64,000 nt of DNA from JABDJZ01 sp047619685. GTDB taxonomy: Bacteria; Bacteroidota; Rhodothermia; Rhodothermales; UBA10348. Position 1 is the stretch's first letter; every line of letters begins with the position of its first letter. Under the pieces are notes generated by a model, which had not been told where the DNA came from, made no database searches, and was given only the letters and a program-made list of their open reading frames with translations. The translations under genes and the position numbers were made by a program. The DNA lies in the NCBI GenBank assembly GCA_047619685.1, contig JBLHLC010000009.1:54840-118839 (forward strand), given 5' to 3'. Below, in pieces: positions 7,993 through 15,999 of this stretch.

Positions 7993-10440
7993 CTATTCGT
8001 ACCTGAGTGAGCGGACTGGATTGGCCCGGGCTGCCCGCACCGAGTGCAGGCTAACGGTCCCAAGGGCGATGGCCAGAGCCGCCAGCGACGCTCCCAGGAA
8101 GATCCACGGGGTAATGGGCACCTTGAATGCGAAGGTCTCCAGCCAGGCAGCCATGGCGAAGTAGGCCAGCGGCGTCGCCAGAACGCTCGCCACGACTACC
8201 AGAACCGCAAACTCGCGAGAGACAAGCGCGGTCACGCCCGGAACGGAGGCGCCCAGGACCTTCCGGATTCCGATTTCCTTGGTCCGCCTTCCAACAGTCA
8301 GAAGCGCCAGTCCAAACAGCCCCATGCATGCGATGAGGATCGCGAGGGCCGAGGCATAAGAAATGATCTTCTGCCAACTCTGCTCGGTTGCGTACTGCGT
8401 GGCCAGATCCTCGTCCACAAACGAGTAGGTGAACGGCCTTCCGCCGGCTGCTACTTTCCAGGCGTCCTCGATGAGTGTCAGCGACGACTGAACGTCGCCA
8501 GGCCGCACGCGAACGAGGAGAGTCCCCATGTAATTGTAGTACTCTGGGTGCATGTTCATCACCATCGGATCCACCGCGTCGCGCAGAGACCGAAAGTGGA
8601 AATCCTTGACGACGCCGACAATGGTTGGCGACTCTTCGTAGATGAAGCTCAACCAGTTGGTGAGGACGTGGCCAACGGGATTCTCGATGCCGAGATCGGC
8701 CACCAGCGCTTCGTTCACGACGATGGAATTGATCTCATCGCCCGGGAAATCGGCGGACAGGAAGCGGCCTTCGACCATCTCCATTCCCATCAGGTCCAGA
8801 TAGTCGTAACCGACGCCCATGTTGTAGGCGCTCCGCGTCGTGCCGTTTGCGTCCGACCAGGTATTCCGATCACTCCCCCGCGTAAAGCTTGACCCTGCGC
8901 GCTCGATGTGCGAGATCTGCTCGTAGGGCAGGAGTTGATCGCGCATGCGCTCACGCACACCATCGGCCTCGCTGCGGGGCACTCCGGCCGAGTTCACGGC
9001 GACGATGTAGTCTTCATTGAACCCCAGATCCTTCTCCAGCATATAGCGCAGCTGGCTCGTCATGATGCCAGTGGAGACAATCAGCCCGATCGAGATCGTG
9101 AACTGAAGGACCACAAGGGACTGGGTCAGAAGGCCATTTTTGGGCGATGAGACGCTGCCCTTCAGGACGAGCGCCGGCACGAATCGCGAGAGAACAAGCG
9201 CCGGGTAACCACCTGCCACCAAACCGACCACAACGACTACGACGAGGAAGGCAGCCACAAGAGGAAGAATCGAGATGGAGGCCAACTGAATCTCGGTCCC
9301 GATCAGACTATTGAATGCCGGCAACAGCGCCAACGCTCCGACCACGCCGATCAGGAGGGAAATAGTCGCAATCACGACGGACTCGCCCCAGTGCTGGCGC
9401 ATGATCTGCTGCCGATTTGCCCCCAACACCTTCCGAACGCCGACCTCTCTGGCCCTGATGGCCGATTGACCCACCGAGAGGGTCATAAAGTTGATGCACG
9501 CAATCAGAAGGATCAGGATGCCGATCCCGAGCACGATGTTGGTGTAGAGCGGGTTAAAGGGATTCGCTTCATAAGGCGTGAAGACGCTCTCGTCCCGGTG
9601 CAAGGCCCTTAGTGGCTGCAGGACAAGCGCATAGGCATCTTCGCCCGAAGCCATCAGATCTGCCCCCTGCATGCCTTCGATGAAGCGCGCAAACTCCGTT
9701 GCTGTGAAAGCCGGGGCGGCGGCCATAAGGTCTTGCGCCGAGTAGCCGTCTCTCAGCCTGACGTAGGTGCTGGTTCTTCCCCCCCAGTTATTGCCACCCA
9801 ACTGAATGGTGGTGTAGTTCTCGAAGGAAGCCGCGAAATCAAACGAAATGCTGGAGTTCGGTTGGAAGTCCGCGATGACCGCAGCAACGGCAAAATCATA
9901 CTTGTCCTCCCCCGAGTTCACGCTGAGTGACTTCCCCAGTGCGCCGGACCAATCGGAACTGGACGTTCCAAAAATCGCGGCCGCCATGCTCTCGGTGAGC
10001 ACCACCGATCCCGGGTCGGCGATAGCGCCGGCGGCATCCCCGGCCAGCACCTCGAAAGAGAACATCTTGAAGAAGCCCGGGTCAATCTCGGCCATCTGAA
10101 AGGCGTAGGTGTTCTCCCCAACTTCCACGTTTCGTCCGCTAGAGACCAGCCGCGTGGCCTCCTCTATTCCCGGGAAAGTTGCCTGAATGGACGGGGTGAA
10201 GTCCGGAGTCATCATCGGCTGGATGCCTGGCTCGCCTTCGGGGCTGTGATAGCTCAGATACACCCTGTGAATCGAGTCCTGCTGCTCGTGAAAGCCGTCA
10301 TAACTCCACTCGTTGTACACGAGGAGGAAAATCAGCGAGCACGTGGCCATGCCGATGGCCAGACCTGCGACATTCACGACGGCGTAGGTGCCCCCTCTCC
10401 GAAATCGGCGCAGGGCAACAGTCAGGTAACTCTTCAGCAT
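7993..10440 (-). CDS. ABC transporter permease, MacB/FtsX type (permease B)
   Basis: This 815-residue permease starts with MLKSYLTVALRRF (ATG at 10438-10440), the usual start of the family; the open frame continues upstream but has no family-like sequence there. It has an N-terminal helix (YAVVNVAGLAIGMATCSLIF), a periplasmic domain, a central three-helix block (LLIACINFMTLSVGQSAIRA), a second periplasmic domain and a complete last FtsX block with RRTKEIGIRKVLGASVPG and tail NPVRSLRYE. It is the last gene of the minus-strand operon and convergent with permease A. It is intact, unlike its neighbour permease C, so it may be the main partner of the two ATPases. Confidence 0.9.
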   Translation of the reverse strand: MLKSYLTVALRRFRRGGTYAVVNVAGLAIGMATCSLIFLLVYNEWSYDGFHEQQDSIHRVYLSYHSPEGEPGIQPMMTPDFTPSIQATFPGIEEATRLVSSGRNVEVGENTYAFQMAEIDPGFFKMFSFEVLAGDAAGAIADPGSVVLTESMAAAIFGTSSSDWSGALGKSLSVNSGEDKYDFAVAAVIADFQPNSSISFDFAASFENYTTIQLGGNNWGGRTSTYVRLRDGYSAQDLMAAAPAFTATEFARFIEGMQGADLMASGEDAYALVLQPLRALHRDESVFTPYEANPFNPLYTNIVLGIGILILLIACINFMTLSVGQSAIRAREVGVRKVLGANRQQIMRQHWGESVVIATISLLIGVVGALALLPAFNSLIGTEIQLASISILPLVAAFLVVVVVVGLVAGGYPALVLSRFVPALVLKGSVSSPKNGLLTQSLVVLQFTISIGLIVSTGIMTSQLRYMLEKDLGFNEDYIVAVNSAGVPRSEADGVRERMRDQLLPYEQISHIERAGSSFTRGSDRNTWSDANGTTRSAYNMGVGYDYLDLMGMEMVEGRFLSADFPGDEINSIVVNEALVADLGIENPVGHVLTNWLSFIYEESPTIVGVVKDFHFRSLRDAVDPMVMNMHPEYYNYMGTLLVRVRPGDVQSSLTLIEDAWKVAAGGRPFTYSFVDEDLATQYATEQSWQKIISYASALAILIACMGLFGLALLTVGRRTKEIGIRKVLGASVPGVTALVSREFAVLVVVASVLATPLAYFAMAAWLETFAFKVPITPWIFLGASLAALAIALGTVSLHSVRAARANPVRSLRYE

Positions 10441-10461
10441 ACCACTATGGGGGTTTGGGTT

Positions 10462-10480
10462 ATGCACTGGTGCAGTGCAT
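10462..10480. repeat. 19-bp palindrome upstream of permease B
   Basis: ATGCACT (10462-10468) and AGTGCAT (10474-10480) are perfect 7-bp arms around GGTGC. It lies 22 bp upstream of the permease B start. It could be an operator or an RNA hairpin; nothing in the sequence decides this. Confidence 0.35.
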
Positions 10481-10541
10481 GTCAGACAATCCAGACGGCC
10501 CTTTGGTTTGCACGGGAAGCGCAAACCTGACGCCTGGAGAT

Positions 10542-12682
10542 CTACTCCTGCCTCAGGCTGGACACGGGGTCCGATAGCGCGAGGCGGTTCGCCTCTCGGC
10601 AGCAAAAGCCGCCAGTCCGTACAGGCCAAGGCACGCGATAATTATGGCCAACGCCGCAAGCACACCAAACACACGACCGAATCGTGTTTCGGCCTGGTAC
10701 TGCCGATTAAAATCGTCATCGAGGTAGAAGGGATCGAAGGGCCGGTCTGGAAACACCCGCCCCCATGCGTCTCCTATCGCAGCCATAGATGCCGACGCCT
10801 CCGAGGCGCCGAGGCGAACCGATACATAACCAAACCAGGACGGCCACATGGCCAGCGCGACCGGTTCCACGGCCGTCTGGGCTCCCACATAATGGAAATC
10901 GCGAAACACGCCAACGATGTGTCCCGGCCCGTTCATCCTGACCTCTTTCCCAATTGCCTCTTCGGGCTCCCAGCCCAGAGCTCGGGCGGCTGTCTCATTG
11001 AGCATGAAGGCGTCGTCCCAGTCCGTCGGATGGTCTCTTGAAAAGTCCCGGCCGGCAGCCAGCTCAAGGCCATACGTCTCTGCAAAGTCCGGGTCTACGA
11101 CCAGCGCGTTGGCGCCGATTGAGGCGTCTTTAGCCATCCCTTCTGCCCAGATGGACATTGATGTAAACATGCGCCCCAGGACATCCCCCGAGGCAGTAAC
11201 GGCCTGGACGTCTGGCACCTTCAATAACTCCTCGCGCACCAGGTCATATTGATCCTGCACCTGGGCTTCCCAATAGAACGGGATCACCACGATCTGGTCA
11301 GCGGCAAGTCCCATCTCTTTTTCCCTGAGATGGTCAACCTGGTTGGAGGCAATCAGCGTACCGCCGATCAAGAAAATAGAGGCCGCGAATTGCACGACCA
11401 CAAGCGCTTCGCGCAGCCGCACGGTGCTTTGACCGCTCGGGGAACGACCCGTCTTCAGGACTTCCGCGGGTCGGAATTTCGAGAGGTAAAGGGCGGGGTA
11501 GATCCCAGACACCAGTCCCGTGACCAGCGCCAGGCCAAGACCGCCGGCAAGTACCCATGGGGACAACAAGACGGCCATTTCGAAGGCCTTCCCCGCCAGG
11601 ATATTAAACGCCGGTAGCGCGGCTGCCGCGAGTCCCCAGGCAATCACGAATCCCGCCAAACTGGTCGCCATCGCTTCGGTCATGAACTGCACGACCAAGT
11701 CCGTGCGACCTGCTCCCACCGACTTCCTGACGCCAATTCCCTTTGCCCTGGCCATTCCGCGGGCGGTGGCCAAATTGATAAAATTGATCGCGGCAATGAC
11801 GAGCACACAAACACCAACAATCCCGAAGAGGAACAGGTAAGCCGGATTTCCCGGGCTTCCCATGTCTTGCCTGAGATCCGATCTGAGGTGTATATCCGTG
11901 ATGGGCTGGAGCCGGGCATTGAAGCCCGATCCGTCCTCGTTCACGCCCCTGACTTCAGCAATGGCCTGTTTGATCTGCTGGTCTACGACCGCTCTCTTGG
12001 ATTCCGGTCGTAAGAGGACGTAGGAATAGAAAGTGCCCCACGTCCAGATTTCGTCCAGATCAACGCCTCGCATAGCCTCATACGTGGCAAACGAAGCAAG
12101 GGCAGAAAACTGAAGGTGCGACTGGGCAGGAACGTCCTTGGCCACTCCCGTGACCGTCAGCGCAACGGTGTCGGCCACAACCACTGTTTCGCCCAGGGCC
12201 TCCGTTGTGCCGAAATACCTGAGAGCGGCAGACTCCGTAATCACCACGGAGTTAGGCTCTCTGAGTGCCTTGGACGGGTCTCCGTGGCTCAGCGGAAACG
12301 AGAAAATGTCGAAGGTCTCCGCGCCGGCGAAATAGAAATTTTCTTCGTGAAAGGACTCCTCTCCTACCCGCAGTGTAGCCGACCAGCGTTGGAGCCTTGT
12401 GCCGGCTTCCACGCCAGGGACAACGCGCTTGCGGAGCGAGACAACAGCCGGAGGAATCCTCGCGTAGGACCGCGTTGCGCCCTCGCCCGTGTAGTCACCG
12501 GCGAGGCGATGAATCTCATCTTTGCGCTCGTGAAATTGGTCGAATCCAAGTTCGTCCGAGATGTAGAGGGCCACCAGGAGGAACGTGGCCAGACCCAGGG
12601 CCAGGCCAGCCGCATTGATAAACGCCTCTGCCCTATGGCCCCGGAAGGCGCGGAGAGCATGGCGAAGGTGGACTCCAAACAT
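10542..12682 (-). pseudogene. ABC transporter permease, MacB/FtsX type (permease C), with internal deletion and frameshift near the 3' end
   Basis: ATG at 12680-12682 starts a normal family N-terminus (MFGVHLRHALRAF, then helix FINAAGLALGLATFLLVALY). The protein follows the family through both periplasmic domains and reaches the last FtsX block at GLAAFAAERRT. It then runs into a short out-of-frame tail and stops at TGA 10553-10555, giving about 709 residues instead of ~800. Another frame immediately downstream encodes ALSDPVSSLRQE and TAG at 10542-10544, the normal family ending. A deletion of about 85 codons with a frameshift has therefore joined ERRT to the tail. The missing part is the last set of transmembrane helices. 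It lies 11 bp after the small gene at 12694. Confidence 0.8.
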
Positions 12683-12693
12683 TTCGACCCTCC

Positions 12694-12915
12694 TTATTCC
12701 TGGGACACTGCCACATGTTGGCGAAAGGTGATCGGCACCGTTTCTCCGTTTGGTGGGCCGATCTGGACCAACTCCCAGTCTCCGGTTTCGTACTTCAGAT
12801 AACTCTTCAGGAGATCGATCCGGTCTTCCGGGCCCAGAACGGCCGGCCAGGGAAACGACTCGACCTTGTAGTGCACGGCACTGCGGACCCCGTCCACGGT
12901 CACCTCGAGCTCCAC
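12694..12915 (-). CDS. Small conserved-looking operon protein; original start probably lost (ATG to ATA)
   Basis: From GTG at 12913-12915 the frame gives 73 residues, including VESFPWPAVLGPEDRI and DWELVQIGPP. The same frame continues upstream with SNICIPIPNLHEHKT, which looks like protein, to an ATA codon at 12961-12963. That ATA overlaps the TAA stop of the upstream ATPase gene. The neighbouring DgcN/DgcA genes of this window show the usual ATGA stop-start overlap; here it would read ATAA. The likely reading is an ancestral ATG changed to ATA, giving 89 residues originally. No known domain is recognised. It lies inside the ABC operon between ATPase and permease genes. Confidence 0.55.
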   Translation of the reverse strand: MELEVTVDGVRSAVHYKVESFPWPAVLGPEDRIDLLKSYLKYETGDWELVQIGPPNGETVPITFRQHVAVSQE

Positions 12916-12959
12916 GGTCTTGTGCTCGTGGAGGTTTGGAATGGGAATGCAAATATTGC

Positions 12960-13670
12960 TTATGACGCTGTCTCCGTTGTCGAGGTCATTGTATCACGTT
13001 CTATCCGGCCGTCCATCAGCTCGATCACCCTATCTCCAAGGGCGGCATAACTCTCATTGTGGGTCACCTGCACAATGGTGACACCCTCCGTTTCGTTGAG
13101 CTCCCTGAGGACCATCATGATGTGGTCCCCTTGGCTGGAGTGGAGATTTCCTGTGGGCTCGTCTGCAAAAATCACCTTGGGGTTGATGACCAGTGCCCTG
13201 GCAATGCCTACTAACTGTTGCTGTCCGCCGGAGAGTTGGCTCGGAAAAAGGTCCTTCTTGGCCACCATGTTGAACCGGTCCAGCAGGTCGGCCACGATGC
13301 TCTTTCGCTCCGAGCCTTTGATCTTCCGGTAAAGCAGCGGCGTCTCGATGTTTTCGTAGACGGTCAGATCGTCAATCAGGTGATAGGCCTGAAAGACGAA
13401 CCCGATCTTCTCCCGGTGGAGCTGGGTGGTGCGCCGCGAACTCATGCGGTGCACCGGCTCTCCGAAAAACGTGTATTCACCGCTCGTCGGCTGATCGAGG
13501 ATACCCATGATGTGGAGCAGGGTGGTTTTCCCTGATCCCGAGGGACCCATGATCGAAAGGAACTCACCCTCCATGACATCCAGGCTAACCCGCCGCAAGA
13601 TGTGCGACTGCGAAAGCCCACGGTCGTAGGACTTCGTGATGTGCTTGAGTTGAATGACGGGCTCGGCCAT
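12960..13670 (-). CDS. ABC transporter ATP-binding protein (second ATPase)
   Basis: This 236-residue LolD/MacB-type ATPase has Walker A GPSGSGKTT (residues ~41-49), Q-loop FVFQAYHLIDDL, signature LSGGQQQL, Walker B VIFADEPTGNL and switch His in VTHN. Two positions are unusual for the family: the signature ends QQQL rather than QQQR, and the D-loop Asp is replaced by His (GNLHSS). It lies 3 bp downstream of the first ATPase gene. Together with that protein it probably forms a heteromeric ATPase pair for the FtsX permeases. The start is the ATG giving MAEPVIQLKHI. Confidence 0.9.
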   Translation of the reverse strand: MAEPVIQLKHITKSYDRGLSQSHILRRVSLDVMEGEFLSIMGPSGSGKTTLLHIMGILDQPTSGEYTFFGEPVHRMSSRRTTQLHREKIGFVFQAYHLIDDLTVYENIETPLLYRKIKGSERKSIVADLLDRFNMVAKKDLFPSQLSGGQQQLVGIARALVINPKVIFADEPTGNLHSSQGDHIMMVLRELNETEGVTIVQVTHNESYAALGDRVIELMDGRIERDTMTSTTETAS

Positions 13671-13673
13671 GGG

Positions 13674-14366
13674 CTAGACCGCGTAGGTCTTCGACATGAA
13701 ATTCTCTGTCACAACGTGGCCGTCAAACAGATGGATCGTCCGGTGGCTGTACTCCGCGTCTGCCGGGGAGTGCGTGACCATCACGATGGTGGTTCCGGCC
13801 TCGTTAAGCTCAGTAAGAAGCTTCATGACTTCCTCGCCGTTGGTCGAGTCCAGGTTTCCCGTGGGCTCATCCGCCAGGATCAGTCCGGGGTTTGCAACGA
13901 CAGCACGGGCTACAGCCACACGCTGCTGCTGACCACCGGAGAGCTGCTGCGGGAAATGGTCTTTCCTGTGCATGATCTGGGTCCGTTCCAGCGCAGCGCC
14001 TACGCGCGCCTCGCGCTCGGCACCCGAGACGCCCAGGTACAGCAGCGGCAGCTCCACATTTTCGTGCACAGTCAACTCATCGATGAGATTGAACGACTGG
14101 AAAACGAAACCGATGTTGCCCTTGCGGAGCTGGGCGCGCTGCCGCTCCGAGAGAGAGGCCACTTCATGGCCATCAAATTGGTAACTGCCACCCGTGGGTG
14201 CGTCAAGCAAACCCATAATGTTCAGCAGGGTAGACTTGCCACAGCCCGAGGGACCCATGACGGAGACGAATTCGCCGGACGCGATGTTGATCGAGACCTT
14301 GTTGAGCGCCGTGGTCTCGACTTCGTCGGTACGGTAGGCTTTGGACAGATCTACTGTCTTAATCAT
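13674..14366 (-). CDS. ABC transporter ATP-binding protein (first ATPase)
   Basis: This ~230-residue LolD/MacB-type ATPase has Walker A GPSGCGKST, Q-loop FVFQSFNLIDEL, canonical signature LSGGQQQR, Walker B LILADEPTGNLD and switch His in VTHSP. All catalytic motifs are intact, unlike the second ATPase. The start is taken as ATG at 14364-14366 (MIKTVDLSKAY), matching the family; an in-frame ATG seven codons upstream (14387) is the alternative. It follows the membrane fusion protein gene by 31 bp. The likely role is powering export or lipid/protein transfer through the FtsX permeases at the inner membrane. Confidence 0.9.
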   Translation of the reverse strand: MIKTVDLSKAYRTDEVETTALNKVSINIASGEFVSVMGPSGCGKSTLLNIMGLLDAPTGGSYQFDGHEVASLSERQRAQLRKGNIGFVFQSFNLIDELTVHENVELPLLYLGVSGAEREARVGAALERTQIMHRKDHFPQQLSGGQQQRVAVARAVVANPGLILADEPTGNLDSTNGEEVMKLLTELNEAGTTIVMVTHSPADAEYSHRTIHLFDGHVVTENFMSKTYAV

Positions 14367-14397
14367 AACTATTTCGGTTGCGGCCAAATGGCCTAGT

Positions 14398-15648
14398 TCA
14401 GTTGAGAATCAATCGTTCTGCATCTCCGAAGGACTCATAGCTTGATGTAATCACACGGTCACCCGGCTCGAGGCCCTCCAGGACTTCCAGGAACTGGGGG
14501 TTCTGGCGCCCGACGCGAATGTCACGTCTGACGGCCTCGCCGGAGCTGTCCACGACGAACACCCAGCTTCCTCCAGTGGTCTGAAAAAACCCGCCGCGCG
14601 GAAGCAGAAGGGCATCACTTGAATCACTCATTTCCAGGCGAAAACGGACAGTCTGACCGCGGCGTATTCCGGGGGGCGCCTGGCCGGTAAATTCCAGATC
14701 GACTTCGAACCGGCCATTGAGAACCTCGGGGTACACGCGGGTCACGCGCATGGGGTACTCAATACCAGACACCGGAAGTGTCTTCGCGGTTTGCCCGGAG
14801 GCCACCCTGGCGATATAAAATTCATCTACTCCCGCCCGCAACTTGAACCCGCCGAGTTCATCGATCTGCCCAAATCGGAAACCCGGGTTTCGGATTTCGC
14901 CTATCTCGGCCACCAGTGAGGTCAATTGTCCCGTTACGGGGGCACGGACGGTAAGGTTGTCAAGGATGCTCTGAATGATGTCAAAGTTGGCGTCCATCCG
15001 GCTCACCGATGCCTCCATTCGCACAAGCTGGCCGGAGGTCCTGAGCGAGTCCTGCCGGTATCCCTCCAGGGTGAGCTCCTTGGTGCTAAGCCAGTAGGCA
15101 TACTCGTCCGCTGTGGCGTCGAACTCCTGCTGCGAAATCAGCTGCTTCGAGAACAACTCCCTGTTCTGCGCATCCAGCTTCCCGAGCCGACCGATCTGAT
15201 AGTCCATCTGGGCGATTTGCTGGCGCAGATCCAGCGCGTTCTGCTCCATCCGGAATTGCGTGTCCTGCACCCGATTGATCTGCTCGATTCTCTGGGCGTC
15301 GGCATTGATCAGGCGGAGCTGCAGGTCATTGTTGGATAGTCTGAGCAGCGGTTGGCCTTTTTCAACCTGCGTGCCTTCCAGTACGAAGATGTTCTCAACC
15401 CGTCCGCCTTCGACGGCGTCCAGGTACACGGTTGTCCGCGGGAGCAGATTGCCCGTTACCTGCGCATACTCCTGGAACGGACCGTTTTCGATGGTGGCGA
15501 TGGTCAGGCGTTCTTCCTGGACGCGCAGCTTTCTACCGCCCAGCGTAGTTGAGAACGCGTAGCCGAGCATAGCCAGCACCACGATCACACCAACCACGGT
15601 CGCAATGCGCTTAGGCGTGAACCGATCGGCTTTCACGCGTCGGTCCAT
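14398..15648 (-). CDS. HlyD/MacA-type membrane fusion protein (periplasmic adaptor)
   Basis: The protein has about 416 residues. A single N-terminal anchor helix (IATVVGVIVVLAMLGYAF) is followed by a split lipoyl/barrel-sandwich domain (GPFQEYAQVTGNLLP; VEKGQPLLRL), a long coiled-coil hairpin (residues ~100-230), the second lipoyl half (LTVRAPVTGQL), beta-barrel and membrane-proximal domains. ATG 15648 (MDRRVKADRFTPKR) has a GGGAG-type Shine-Dalgarno just upstream; an in-frame ATG at 15729 would add a low-complexity leader. It is the first gene of the operon, transcribed from the sigma-54 promoter at 15771-15786. It should bridge the permeases to an outer-membrane channel, none of which is encoded nearby. 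Confidence 0.9.
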   Translation of the reverse strand: MDRRVKADRFTPKRIATVVGVIVVLAMLGYAFSTTLGGRKLRVQEERLTIATIENGPFQEYAQVTGNLLPRTTVYLDAVEGGRVENIFVLEGTQVEKGQPLLRLSNNDLQLRLINADAQRIEQINRVQDTQFRMEQNALDLRQQIAQMDYQIGRLGKLDAQNRELFSKQLISQQEFDATADEYAYWLSTKELTLEGYRQDSLRTSGQLVRMEASVSRMDANFDIIQSILDNLTVRAPVTGQLTSLVAEIGEIRNPGFRFGQIDELGGFKLRAGVDEFYIARVASGQTAKTLPVSGIEYPMRVTRVYPEVLNGRFEVDLEFTGQAPPGIRRGQTVRFRLEMSDSSDALLLPRGGFFQTTGGSWVFVVDSSGEAVRRDIRVGRQNPQFLEVLEGLEPGDRVITSSYESFGDAERLILN

Positions 15649-15770
15649 TCCCTCTCCCGAGCTCTTGGCTCCAACTTTTTGGGTAAGAATCGATCCCGCT
15701 GAGGGGGGTGTTTCGATTGACGGTGACATCGACAGGGCTCTTTGGGGTGAGGGCGAATACATATCCCTTT

Positions 15771-15786
15771 TACAAGCGACGTGCCA
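15771..15786 (-). promoter_or_regulatory. Sigma-54 (-24/-12) promoter of the ABC operon
   Basis: On the minus strand the sequence reads TGGCACG (15786-15780), TCGC, TTGTA (15775-15771). The GG to G(T) spacing is exactly 10 nt. The predicted start near 15761 leaves a ~110-nt leader before the ATG at 15648. This matches the promoter at 5455-5470 and sits downstream of the shared palindrome. Confidence 0.8.
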
Positions 15787-15859
15787 CGAACCGATAACCC
15801 CCTTTTTTGGTCGTCCTGAGCCGTTGGATACCATTCAGGTGCACGATGCCGTCACAGCG

Positions 15860-15879
15860 AGTGTTCGGTTTCGAACACT
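15860..15879. promoter_or_regulatory. Palindromic operator (copy 2), probable UAS for the sigma-54 regulator
   Basis: AGTGTTCG (15860-15867) and CGAACACT (15872-15879) form a perfect 8-bp inverted repeat with spacer GTTT. Its centre lies about 108 bp upstream of the start predicted from 15771-15786. The core TGTTCG-N4-CGAACA is identical to the copy at 5356-5371. It is also 120 bp upstream of the divergent regulator gene, so autoregulation is possible. The rest of 15649-15999 shows no other gene. Confidence 0.8.
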
Positions 15880-15999
15880 TTCGAGCGACCGGGCGCAACC
15901 CCGCCGCCCGAGAGGCGGTACTGGCTTCGGGATGCAGTAGTCGTATTTCCACCTGCGCACCATCGCACAACGCCTCACAAGCGCCCCCCCGCAAAGCCC

